A stretch of 8,567 nt of DNA from NCBI GenBank assembly GCA_030591745.1, contig JAUVAM010000112.1, positions 1 through 8,567 on the forward strand, read 5' to 3'. Of the stretch, positions 1 through 7,035 are shown one piece after another. Positions within the stretch are counted from its first letter, which is position 1. The number at the start of each line of letters is the position of its first letter. The stretch comes from Deltaproteobacteria bacterium. Its GTDB lineage: Bacteria > Myxococcota > B64-G9. The notes under the pieces are model-generated. The model saw only the letters and a program-made list of their open reading frames with translations, ran no database searches and was not told the origin of the DNA. Position numbers and translations under genes: made by a program.

Positions 1-244
1 GGTGTTCGTTGAGCAGTTCGACGAAGCGGCTCATGTGCGTGCCCTTGAATTGATGGGGCAGGTTCACGTACATGCTGACCCGGCCCACGGTCTGCTGGGT
101 CTCCTTCTCTCGGTCTAAGACCGTGATCGGGTAGACCAGATCCTTGACCCCCACCTTGTCGATGTCGATGTGACGATGATCGGCTTCGCCTTGTACGTCA
201 CGCCGGGGCTTGGTCGGGCTGGATTTCTTGGCGGGTGGTTTCAT
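1..244 (-). CDS. folE2: GTP cyclohydrolase FolE2 (type IB), N-terminal part, cut by window edge
   Basis: The frame read leftward from the ATG at 244-242 stays open to base 1 and gives 81 residues. After a basic leader (about residues 1-22), residues 26-39 (IDIDKVGVKDLVYP) and 67-74 (KGTHMSRF) match the conserved N-terminal blocks of FolE2, the GTP cyclohydrolase IB family formerly called DUF198. The family converts GTP to 7,8-dihydroneopterin triphosphate, the first step of tetrahydrofolate and sometimes queuosine synthesis. Unlike FolE it can use metals other than zinc. The catalytic Cys and Glu lie beyond the window and cannot be checked. The start is supported by GAAGG five bases upstream. 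The gene is divergent from the kinase at 333, with 88 bases between them. The family call is from remembered motifs and is firm; the activity is inferred. Confidence 0.9.
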   Translation of the reverse strand, partial: MKPPAKKSSPTKPRRDVQGEADHRHIDIDKVGVKDLVYPITVLDREKETQQTVGRVSMYVNLPHQFKGTHMSRFVELLNEH

Positions 245-332
245 GAATTCCTTCGATAAAAATCAACTTTGACGTTAACAGATGCTCTGAAGATCTGCTA
301 CCCTTTTCATTCCCTTGGGAGGATGTTCGGCG
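245..332. other. Divergent intergenic region between folE2 and the kinase
   Basis: These 88 bases must hold the start signals of both flanking genes. On the minus strand GAAGG (251-255 on the plus strand, as CCTTC) serves folE2. On the plus strand TTGACG at 269-274 resembles a -35 box for the kinase, but no good -10 box follows at 16-18 bases, so no promoter is called. CAGAT and ATCTG form a 5-bp inverted repeat around 280-298, which could be chance. Confidence 0.4.
317..323 (+). promoter_or_regulatory. Ribosome binding site that fixes the kinase start
   Basis: GGGAGGA lies nine bases before the ATG at 333. The in-frame TTG at 315 overlaps this site and would need its own upstream signal, which is absent, so the ATG at 333 is preferred. 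Another ATG at 323 is out of frame. Confidence 0.75.
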
Positions 333-3300
333 ATGAATCCACAACGAGAACTGCTCTTCGTATTTTTGACCATTCAAGAGGGTTTTGCGACCGCTCGCCA
401 GGTGATGGCGGCGCATGAGGCCTCCGCGACATCCGAGTCCCAGGGAATGGCCGAGATCTTGGTGAAGGATGGCGTCATCAACGAAGAGCAAAGGCTGAAA
501 GTCGAGGGGATGGTCGCGGAATCGCTTGGGAAACCCTCTGTTGTTCTGCAGAGTTTTGGGGGCTCGATGGGCGTGGGTGAGATTCCACAAGAGGAGGACA
601 TGCAGTCCGCGGTGACGGCGGAGCAGGGAGGAAGATATCTGCTGCGTGACTGCAAAACCAAATCCCTGACGAACGACAAGGGGAAGGCGACGATCGGGCA
701 GGGTGCCATGGGGCGCGTTTTGTTGGCCGTCGATAGCCATTTGGACCGGGATGTGGCCATCAAAGAGCTTCTGCCGGAAATGGGTGCCGATGGCAGGGAG
801 TCCGCGCCTTCGGGGTTTTCGTGCCCGAATAAATCAGCAAGATTTCTCCGGGAAGCCAGGATCACGGCGCGCTTAGAGCATCCCAACATCGTGCCTGTCT
901 ATGAATTGGGTGAACGCCCGGACAAGACGATTTATTACACGATGAAGGTCGTTCGGGGGCGGACGATGGAGGATGCCCTCAAGCAATGCGATGGTTTTTC
1001 TGATCGCATCAAGCTTTTGGGGCATTTCGTGGATTTATGTCATGCGATTTCCTTTGCGCATAGTCTGGGGATTGTCCATCGGGACATCAAGCCGGCGAAC
1101 GTTATGCTGGGGGAGTTCGGCGAGACGGTCGTCTTGGACTGGGGACTGGCCAAGGCGGGAGGCGCATCTGCGGTTGAAGAGAATCCAGAAGAGGAGACGA
1201 TTAAGGGGCAGGCGATAGGCACCCCGGCCTACATGAGTCCGGAACAGGCGGAAGGGCTGATTGAACAGATCGACGAGCGCTCTGATGTTTGGAGCCTGGG
1301 CGCTGTTCTGTTTCATGTCCTGACTGGCCAGACTCCTTTTCAGGCCGCGGATGTTTTCGAACTCATCGGCAAGGTGCTCAGGGACTCGGTCAAGCCGGTT
1401 CGGAAGGTCTGCGCCGATGTGCCTGGCGAATTGGCTTCAATCGCCGACAAGGCCCTGAATCGAGACAAGGCGAAGCGTTATTCGGGGGCCAAGGATCTGG
1501 CCGAGGACGTGGAGGCCTTTCTCGTGGGTGGCAGGGTTCGGGCCCACGCCTACGGTTTTTGGTTGCTCATCGGTCGTTTTGCAGCCCGCCATCGTCTGGT
1601 TTTTTCTGTCGCCGGCCTTGCTGTTTTGATGATGGTCGCTCTGGGGGTTTTTGCCTATTTTCGTGTGCTGAACGAGAAGCGCCATGCCGTGGATAGCCTG
1701 GCTGAGGCCCATCTGGAGGGCTCCCGAGCCGCTCTGCTTCAGGATGAATTACTGGAGGCGCGGGCCAAGCTCCGCAGCAGTTTGGAGATCAACGATTCGG
1801 TCGAGGGTCGCGCCTTGTGGATGAATCTCTCAAATGACGCCCAGGTGTGGCGAAAGAAATTGGGTGCGGTTGTCTACGAGGTAGTCTACTCGCCTGATGG
1901 GAAAATATTGGCGGCAGCTTGCCAGGACGGATCCATCTACTTGATCGACGCTAAGACCAAGGCGGTGCTCAGGCTTCTGCGCGGTCACACGGATCAGACC
2001 ATGGCCCTTGCGTTCTCTGCCGACGGGGAGAGACTGGCGTCGGGTAGCTGGGCCGGTGATGTCCGTTTGTGGGATGTCGACACGGGGAAACTGGTGAAAA
2101 AAGATCGTACGCCGGGCACTGTTTGGGCCGTTGCCTTCAGTCCGGACGGATCACGCCTGGCGGCAGGGGGCGGTGACGGGATTCGGGTCTGGGAAGCGGG
2201 GGGCGCTGGAACTGGTGAGACCCTCCCCTTGCTGGTTGAGATCAGAGACATCAGCATCATTTCGGATCTTGGGTTCAGTCCCGATGGTGCTTGTTTGGCG
2301 GCGGTGGGCCGGGACAAGATGGTGAGAATGTGGAAGGTGGAGGATTGGAAGTTGATGACCGAGTCGCCGGGCCACACGGACTGGATTCGATCACTGTCTT
2401 TTCGTGCGGATGGGAAATTGCTTGCCACGGCCGGTTCGGATCGAACCGTGCGATTGTGGTCGGTGGGACAAGACCACGCACTCAAACTTGATCGGGTGAT
2501 GTCCAATCACACAGGGACCGTGCGATGCGTTGTGTTTTCTCCCGATGGGGATTTTTTGGCGACCGGTGCTCTGGACGGAGAAGTGGGCGTTTGGGATCTT
2601 CGAGATGGCCGCCGGCAGGCGAGGTGGAAACATCCGGAAGCGGTTCGCTCCCTGGCCTTCAGTCCGGACGGGAGCCTTCTCGCGACCGCCAGCGATGACA
2701 GAAATATTCGATTGTGGGATGCGCGCAGAAGACAGGATGTTTTGTCTCGGCATGGGCATGTCGGGGCGGTATACGGCCTTGGCATCAGTCCGGATGGCCG
2801 CATGGTCGCGACTGGCGGTCATGACCACAGCGTGCGGGTTTGGGATGTGGAAACAGGCCGGCAGCTCCACACGATCACGAGTCATAGCGACATGGTGTTC
2901 GGTGTTGCCTTCAGCCCGGATGGAAAGCTGCTTGCCACTGCGGGCAAGGACAGAACGGTTCAGGTTTGGGATGTGAAGGATTGGAGTCGAAGATATCTTC
3001 TGCTGGGGCACCAGCGTGCCGTCGTGACGGTCGCCTTCAGTCCGGATGGAAAACTTTTGGCCTCATCCGGAAACGATGCCGAACTGCGTCTTTGGGATTT
3101 GGGGAGTGGCAAACTCGCGCGGGCGAGGAGCATGGGCTCCATTGTGATGGACTTGGACTTCGGTCCTGGGAGCAAACACATCGCCGTCGGTTGTGCGGAC
3201 AAGCGAGTTCGTGTGTGGAATTTGGAAACCGGGGCGGTGCGGGCCTTCGTCGGGCATGAAGCCGCGGTGAGGGGTGTGAGTTATGCCCCGGATGGAAAGA

Positions 3301-4577
3301 GCGTGGCATCAGGCAGTCCGGATGGGACCCTGCGTTTGTGGGATCTGTCCTCCGGCCAAGGTCGAATCATCGGTCGGCATCCCGGGCGGGTTTATTGGAT
3401 CGACTTTCATCCCGAGGGCAAGTGGGTTGGCATAGCGGGTTCGGACGGTGTGGCCAGACTGTGGGCGCTGGATCCAGAGCAGGCTGGTGTTGCTATTGAG
3501 TTGCGGGGACACAGCGCGGAGGTCAACTTCATCAGGTTCAGTTCGGATGGACGGCTGGCCGCCACCACGAGCGATGATGGCACGGTGCGGATTTGGGCGA
3601 TGGATTTGATATCATCCCCTCCGGTCATCCGAGCTTTCTGGCGGGCACCCTTGTGGTTGCATTCGGCGGAGCCTCTGGTCTTTACCCATCAGGGATGGAT
3701 GCAGTTTACCCCCTCGGCCCCAAGGGCTTTGCATCATCAGGCACCGCGGCTGTGGCGAAAGGCCGTAGAGAAAAGCGCAAGGCTTGCGGATGCGAAGGGC
3801 GATCTTTTGTGCATGGTGACCTGGGCCGGATCCGTGGAGCTTTGGGAGATGGGTGAAGACAAGCTTTTGGAATCGGTTCGGCTTGCCGGCGTTCGAGATG
3901 TCCTGGCCACTTCCGAGGCTTGTGTCGTTTTGTCGGAGGGCAGTGTGGTTTGGTTGGGGCGCGCTGGAGAGGAGCGAAAGTTCATCGAAAAGGACGCTGT
4001 TGGGATCGCGAAGAAGGGATCGGAAGAGATTGTTATCGCGACGGACCAACAGGTCATGGTGTTTTCCCTGGGAGGACAGGTGTTGGCGAGTCATCCCGCT
4101 GACCCGGGACTTACGTCGGTCTATGCAGGCGAAGGCAAGCTTCTTTTGGGATACCGAGATGGCAACATCGAGTCGATTGCTTTTGGGTCGAATGAAAATA
4201 CGGAAGCAATCAAAGAGAGTCTGTTTTTGGGAGACGCTCCTGCAAGCCCAGTGGAAAAGATGCTTCTGGGCTGCCGGGATACCTTGATCGTAGGTTTTTC
4301 AAATGGGTTTCTTGGCATCTGGCATATCAAGACAGGCAAACTTCTTCATGGCATCCAGGTGCATGGAGCGGTTAAGTATATGGAGATGCAAAACGGTTCT
4401 CTGATTGTGATCAGTGAACTGGGAGATTTCATCGTCTGGGACATTTCTGTTTTTGGGGCTGACTACTGCGATATTTTGGGAAAGATCTGGGAGGCCGTGC
4501 CGGTGGTTTGGGATGAGGGTCAGTCGCTGTTGCGCCCCCCGCCCACGGGTCATTTTTGTTCTTCATCGGTGCATTGA
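333..4577 (+). CDS. Membrane Ser/Thr protein kinase with WD40 double propeller
   Basis: The product is 1414 residues. Residues 1-70 form a helical module containing AEILVKDGVINEEQ. A Hanks-type kinase domain spans about 112-395: glycine loop GQGAMGRV (122-129), VAIK Lys144, helix-C Glu174, HRDIKPAN with catalytic Asp251, DWG in place of DFG (Asp269), SPE near 302-304 and SDVWSLG. One hydrophobic segment (about 421-443) follows, then a charged helical linker. Fourteen WD40 repeats span 511-1091, each with an xFSPDG turn and a xVRLWD-type end, enough for two seven-bladed propellers. The last 320 residues are propeller-like but degenerate and end in a Pro-rich tail. All catalytic residues are present, so it is probably active on Ser/Thr of protein targets. 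If topology follows PknB, the WD40 part lies outside the inner membrane, but flanking charges do not settle this. The domain plan resembles kinases I recall from myxobacteria and planctomycetes. The substrate is unknown; the regulator downstream is a candidate partner by position only. Confidence 0.93.
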   Translation: MNPQRELLFVFLTIQEGFATARQVMAAHEASATSESQGMAEILVKDGVINEEQRLKVEGMVAESLGKPSVVLQSFGGSMGVGEIPQEEDMQSAVTAEQGGRYLLRDCKTKSLTNDKGKATIGQGAMGRVLLAVDSHLDRDVAIKELLPEMGADGRESAPSGFSCPNKSARFLREARITARLEHPNIVPVYELGERPDKTIYYTMKVVRGRTMEDALKQCDGFSDRIKLLGHFVDLCHAISFAHSLGIVHRDIKPANVMLGEFGETVVLDWGLAKAGGASAVEENPEEETIKGQAIGTPAYMSPEQAEGLIEQIDERSDVWSLGAVLFHVLTGQTPFQAADVFELIGKVLRDSVKPVRKVCADVPGELASIADKALNRDKAKRYSGAKDLAEDVEAFLVGGRVRAHAYGFWLLIGRFAARHRLVFSVAGLAVLMMVALGVFAYFRVLNEKRHAVDSLAEAHLEGSRAALLQDELLEARAKLRSSLEINDSVEGRALWMNLSNDAQVWRKKLGAVVYEVVYSPDGKILAAACQDGSIYLIDAKTKAVLRLLRGHTDQTMALAFSADGERLASGSWAGDVRLWDVDTGKLVKKDRTPGTVWAVAFSPDGSRLAAGGGDGIRVWEAGGAGTGETLPLLVEIRDISIISDLGFSPDGACLAAVGRDKMVRMWKVEDWKLMTESPGHTDWIRSLSFRADGKLLATAGSDRTVRLWSVGQDHALKLDRVMSNHTGTVRCVVFSPDGDFLATGALDGEVGVWDLRDGRRQARWKHPEAVRSLAFSPDGSLLATASDDRNIRLWDARRRQDVLSRHGHVGAVYGLGISPDGRMVATGGHDHSVRVWDVETGRQLHTITSHSDMVFGVAFSPDGKLLATAGKDRTVQVWDVKDWSRRYLLLGHQRAVVTVAFSPDGKLLASSGNDAELRLWDLGSGKLARARSMGSIVMDLDFGPGSKHIAVGCADKRVRVWNLETGAVRAFVGHEAAVRGVSYAPDGKSVASGSPDGTLRLWDLSSGQGRIIGRHPGRVYWIDFHPEGKWVGIAGSDGVARLWALDPEQAGVAIELRGHSAEVNFIRFSSDGRLAATTSDDGTVRIWAMDLISSPPVIRAFWRAPLWLHSAEPLVFTHQGWMQFTPSAPRALHHQAPRLWRKAVEKSARLADAKGDLLCMVTWAGSVELWEMGEDKLLESVRLAGVRDVLATSEACVVLSEGSVVWLGRAGEERKFIEKDAVGIAKKGSEEIVIATDQQVMVFSLGGQVLASHPADPGLTSVYAGEGKLLLGYRDGNIESIAFGSNENTEAIKESLFLGDAPASPVEKMLLGCRDTLIVGFSNGFLGIWHIKTGKLLHGIQVHGAVKYMEMQNGSLIVISELGDFIVWDISVFGADYCDILGKIWEAVPVVWDEGQSLLRPPPTGHFCSSSVH
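1863..3605 (+). repeat. Fourteen tandem WD40 repeat units inside the kinase gene
   Basis: About 14 units of roughly 40-44 codons can be laid out by eye, each holding a VxxVxFSPDGxxLA core and a DxxVRLWD end. The best-conserved units lie around 2500-3100. Short DNA stretches are nearly identical between units: CCTTCAGTCCGGA recurs near 2136, 2660 and 3034, with close variants near 2789 and 2909. Units 1, 3, 11 and 13 are the most diverged. Confidence 0.88.
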
Positions 4578-4589
4578 TGGCGCCAGTAT

Positions 4590-4619
4590 TTGGTTCGAAG
4601 ACGAAGGCCGTGTTAGCAT
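4590..4619 (+). promoter_or_regulatory. Possible sigma70-type promoter for the regulator-dipeptidase pair
   Basis: TTGGTT (4590-4595) and TAGCAT (4614-4619) are separated by 18 bases, and TG at 4611-4612 gives an extended -10. The -35 matches the consensus at three of six positions and the -10 at four of six. It sits in the 92-base gap after the kinase stop, about 50 bases before the next start. No terminator hairpin with a T-run was seen after the kinase, so read-through from the kinase is also possible. Confidence 0.35.
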
Positions 4620-4658
4620 GGTGCATCGTTTTTCGATAGTAGTGACAGGCCTTTATCT

Positions 4659-4664
4659 GGGAGG
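4659..4664 (+). promoter_or_regulatory. Ribosome binding site deciding between GTG and TTG starts
   Basis: GGGAGG ends two bases before a GTG (4667) and five bases before the adjacent in-frame TTG (4670). The spacing favours the TTG, which gives a product beginning MAKRLGEIL. The two choices differ by one residue. Confidence 0.6.
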
Positions 4665-4669
4665 CGGTG

Positions 4670-6076
4670 TTGGCCAAACGATTGGGCGAAATATTGCTGG
4701 AAGCCGGCTTGATCGGGAATGAGCAATTGGCCGCGGCCCTGGAGCGGCAAGAGCGGCATGGTGGGCGTATCGGTAGCAACCTGGTGGCCACACAGGCCCT
4801 GGGTGAACGCCTGGTTGTTCAAGCCCTGAGCTTGCAGCAGGGTGTGCCTTTCGTGGTTTTGGGGGCCAGCGCCATTCCGCTTTCGGTCCTGGAAGACTTT
4901 CCGGTGGATGTGGCTCGCAAGCATAGCGCTTTGCTCATACATCGAGACGGGGAAGAGTTGTTCGTGGCCATGTCCGATCCCAGTCGCAAGACCGTTCGGG
5001 ACGAACTGGGCTTCATCTCCGGTAAGCGCATTGTGGAACACGGGGCCTTGCGTTCTGTCTTGCAGGATGTCATCGAGGAAGCTTACTCCCTGAAGTCTGC
5101 TGGGACGGCTCGATTCTGGGAAGGGATGGACCTGGAGGATGGCCTGGATTTGGGCGAAAACGGGCATTTGGAAATTGTGGTGGGGCGGGTGCCGGCGACG
5201 CAGTCGGCGCCGTCGGCACCGGAGGTGGTTTCGGATGCTGATTTGCTGGGCCTGGGGGATGATCCTGGCTGGGTGGATGATTTGGCCCTGGGGAAGGCCG
5301 CGCCCCAGCCTCAGGGCGGCAAGCAGATTTTGGTGGTGGACGACGAGGAAGGCATTCGTCACATGTTGGCCGCCTATTTCTTCAAGTCGGGTTATGAAGT
5401 CATCGAGGCCGCCGATGGTCAGGCGGCCATGACGCACATGAAGGCTAGTTTGCCGTCAGCTGTGATTTTAGACGCCATGTTGCCGGGTGTGCATGGCTTC
5501 GATATTTGTAGGCGCATCAAGCAGGCCGAGGCCACCCGTCACATCCCGGTCATCATGATCAGTGCGGTCTACCGGGGCTGGCGATATGCAGACGACGTGC
5601 GCAGCCAGTATGGTGCCGACGGTTTCATGGAAAAGCCCTTGCGCTTGGACGAACTGAAGCATGTGGTGGAGCAGGCCATGGCCGAAGCCGGAGAGGCGCC
5701 TGCCCCCCAGGTTCTCTCTGCCCAGGCGGACCACGCATTAAAGCAAGCGGCCGCCATGTTTCGTTCGGGGGATCCGATGGGGGCGGTGCATCATTTGCGT
5801 CAAGCCATCGAGGCGGCGCCTTTCGATGCCTCCTTGCATCAACGACTGGGTCTGCTTTATGAACAACTCAAGGAGGACTATCGGGCCATCGCCTCTTTGG
5901 AGCGGGCAGTGGAGCTTGCCTGCAAACACGAATTCATCTTGGCCTTGGCCAAGCTTTATGAAAAGACCGGATTCACCGCCAAGGCCTACGAGGCCTGGGA
6001 GCGTTGTCTTCGCATGAACCCGGACAGCCCCGAAGCGGCTGAGATCCGGCAGCGTATGGAGAAATTGCTGCCATGA
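4670..6076 (+). CDS. Response regulator: MshEN/GspE N-domain, receiver, TPRs
   Basis: The product is 468 residues from the TTG. Residues 4-56 hold two 24-residue motifs of the form RLGxxLxxxG...L..AL..Q, separated by five residues, as in MshEN domains that bind c-di-GMP at the N-terminus of GspE/PilB-type ATPases. The rest of that N-domain runs to about 142. An acidic, Pro- and Gly-containing linker follows (about 148-215). A receiver domain spans about 218-340, with acid-pocket Asp224 and Asp225, phosphoacceptor Asp268, Ser298 and Lys322, so it should be phosphorylatable. About three TPR helical pairs (353-455) end the protein. There is no ATPase, DNA-binding or enzymatic output domain, so it likely acts by protein contacts. 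No membrane segment or signal peptide was seen, so it should be cytoplasmic. Its stop overlaps the dipeptidase ATG by four bases. The partner kinase is unknown. Domain calls are firm; c-di-GMP binding is inferred from the motif. Confidence 0.9.
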   Translation: MAKRLGEILLEAGLIGNEQLAAALERQERHGGRIGSNLVATQALGERLVVQALSLQQGVPFVVLGASAIPLSVLEDFPVDVARKHSALLIHRDGEELFVAMSDPSRKTVRDELGFISGKRIVEHGALRSVLQDVIEEAYSLKSAGTARFWEGMDLEDGLDLGENGHLEIVVGRVPATQSAPSAPEVVSDADLLGLGDDPGWVDDLALGKAAPQPQGGKQILVVDDEEGIRHMLAAYFFKSGYEVIEAADGQAAMTHMKASLPSAVILDAMLPGVHGFDICRRIKQAEATRHIPVIMISAVYRGWRYADDVRSQYGADGFMEKPLRLDELKHVVEQAMAEAGEAPAPQVLSAQADHALKQAAAMFRSGDPMGAVHHLRQAIEAAPFDASLHQRLGLLYEQLKEDYRAIASLERAVELACKHEFILALAKLYEKTGFTAKAYEAWERCLRMNPDSPEAAEIRQRMEKLLP

Positions 6077-6762
6077 AAAGATGGGAATTGATTCGAGGAT
6101 TATTTGTCGTGGGATTGCTGCTGAGCAGCTGGGCTTGGGCGGGCCAGAAAACAGGCATCGAGGCCAATTTATCGGCCACCCCCGGCATGGTGGATGCGAG
6201 CGTCAAGGTGCCCGAGCTCAAAGTGGAGCTCAAGTATTCGACGGCCGATAACTTTATCGGCAAGGACGTATACGGCGACATGGAACGCTGCTATCTGCAA
6301 GCCGACGCGGCGGTCATGCTGGCCAAGGCCGCGGCCGTCCTCAAGCGCATCCGACCCGAGCTTTCCCTTTTGGCCTATGACTGCGTGCGGCCGGTGAGCG
6401 TGCAACGGCAAATGTGGAAGGTGGTCAAGGGCACCAAAATGCAGGGCTACGTGGCCAACCCCAACTCCAAGACCGGTTCGATCCACAACTACGGCTGCGC
6501 CGTCGATTTAACGCTGGCAGACGCCCAGGGCAAGCCCCTGGATCTGGGCACGGCCTTCGATTTTTTCGGCAAAGCCGCCCAGCCCCGCCACGAACTCAGC
6601 TTACTCCGAGCCGGCAAGCTCACAGAGCCCCAGGTGGCCAACCGCCTCCTCTTGCGCTACGTGATGACAGAAGCCGGCTTCCAGCCCATCTCCAGCGAAT
6701 GGTGGCACTTCAACTGCGCCTCGCCAGCCCAGACCCGACGCAAGTACAAAAAGGTCCCGTGA
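6073..6762 (+). CDS. Secreted D-alanyl-D-alanine dipeptidase, VanX/DdpX family (M15D)
   Basis: The product is 229 residues with an N-terminal signal peptide (basic start, hydrophobic 9-20, likely cut after AWA at 23). The family hydrolyses the dipeptide D-Ala-D-Ala using one zinc ion. Visible active-site elements are SIHNYGCAVDL, with zinc ligands His138 and Asp145; SEWWHF, with catalytic Glu209 and zinc ligand His212; and Arg106 in YDCVRP, equivalent to the conserved VanX arginine. LKYSTADNFIGKDVYG (about 53-68) is also typical. The signal peptide places it in the periplasm, where it may salvage D-Ala released from the wall rather than give glycopeptide resistance; no vanH or vanA ligase gene is in the window. 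The start overlaps the regulator stop (ATGA), and GGAGA lies ten bases upstream, so translation is probably coupled. A related L,D- or D,D-peptidase specificity cannot be excluded. Confidence 0.92.
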   Translation: MKRWELIRGLFVVGLLLSSWAWAGQKTGIEANLSATPGMVDASVKVPELKVELKYSTADNFIGKDVYGDMERCYLQADAAVMLAKAAAVLKRIRPELSLLAYDCVRPVSVQRQMWKVVKGTKMQGYVANPNSKTGSIHNYGCAVDLTLADAQGKPLDLGTAFDFFGKAAQPRHELSLLRAGKLTEPQVANRLLLRYVMTEAGFQPISSEWWHFNCASPAQTRRKYKKVP

Positions 6763-6772
6763 TCGTTTGGCA

Positions 6773-6801
6773 GGTCACCGATAGACGTGCTTGCGGTGAC
6801 C
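6773..6801. repeat. 8-bp perfect inverted repeat at converging gene ends
   Basis: GGTCACCG (6773-6780) and CGGTGACC (6794-6801) pair perfectly around a 13-base loop. The stem contains the toxin stop codon and starts 11 bases after the dipeptidase stop. No T-run follows on either strand, so it is not a classical intrinsic terminator. It could still protect 3' ends or be a side effect of the coding sequence. Confidence 0.45.
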
Positions 6802-7035
6802 CACCTTGAGGATGATGATCAGGATTTGTCTGTCGTTGATGTTGTAGATCAGGCGGTAGGTGCCCACGCGGATTCTGTAGACGTCTTCAAATCCCTTGAG
6901 TTTGCGGCAGCCTGTGGGTCTGGGCGTTTTGGCCAGGCTTGAAATGGCTTCGATGATTCGATGCCTGTTTTCTTTGCCCAGTTTGCGTAGCTGTTTTTCG
7001 GCGGTGGCCGAGACTTCAATTTTATAAGAGGCCAT
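6775..7035 (-). CDS. RelE/ParE-superfamily toxin
   Basis: The product is 86 residues, the usual size for this superfamily. It opens with the YKIEVSATAEKQLRKL helix. The core KLKGFEDVYRIRVGTYRLIY (45-64) and the end VGHRKHVYR (78-86) are hallmark RelE-type sequences. Lys45, Lys47, Arg54, Arg61, Arg81 and Tyr85 lie where RelE-type mRNases carry their basic and aromatic catalytic residues, so ribosome-dependent mRNA cleavage is more likely than the gyrase inhibition of ParE. The start codon overlaps the antitoxin gene by 14 bases and has no clear ribosome site, pointing to translation coupled to the antitoxin. The gene converges on the dipeptidase with 12 bases between stop codons. It looks intact. 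The superfamily is certain; the target is inferred. Confidence 0.92.
   Translation of the reverse strand: MASYKIEVSATAEKQLRKLGKENRHRIIEAISSLAKTPRPTGCRKLKGFEDVYRIRVGTYRLIYNINDRQILIIILKVGHRKHVYR

Noticed and set aside
269..301. Sigma70 promoter for the kinase starting from TTGACG
   Set aside because: No acceptable -10 hexamer occurs 16-18 bases downstream.
315..332. Upstream TTG start of the kinase adding six residues
   Set aside because: It overlaps the GGGAGGA ribosome site of the ATG at 333 and has no site of its own.
198..740. Long minus-strand open frame across the folE2 start and kinase 5' end
   Set aside because: Its predicted protein has no recognisable pattern, and it overlaps two well-supported genes in other frames.
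2391..3011. 206-codon minus-strand frame within the WD40 repeats
   Set aside because: Its internal repeats merely mirror the WD40 units on the other strand.
4578..4669. Intrinsic terminator after the kinase
   Set aside because: No GC-rich stem followed by a T-run could be found in the gap.
4613..5437. 274-codon minus-strand open frame opposite the regulator
   Set aside because: It is antisense to a gene with clear domain motifs; the His/Gln/Arg-rich product is typical of a shadow frame in GC-rich DNA.
6073..6762. Glycopeptide-resistance cluster
   Set aside because: Only a VanX-like gene is present, with a signal peptide; no vanH, vanA or vanRS homologues are in the window.
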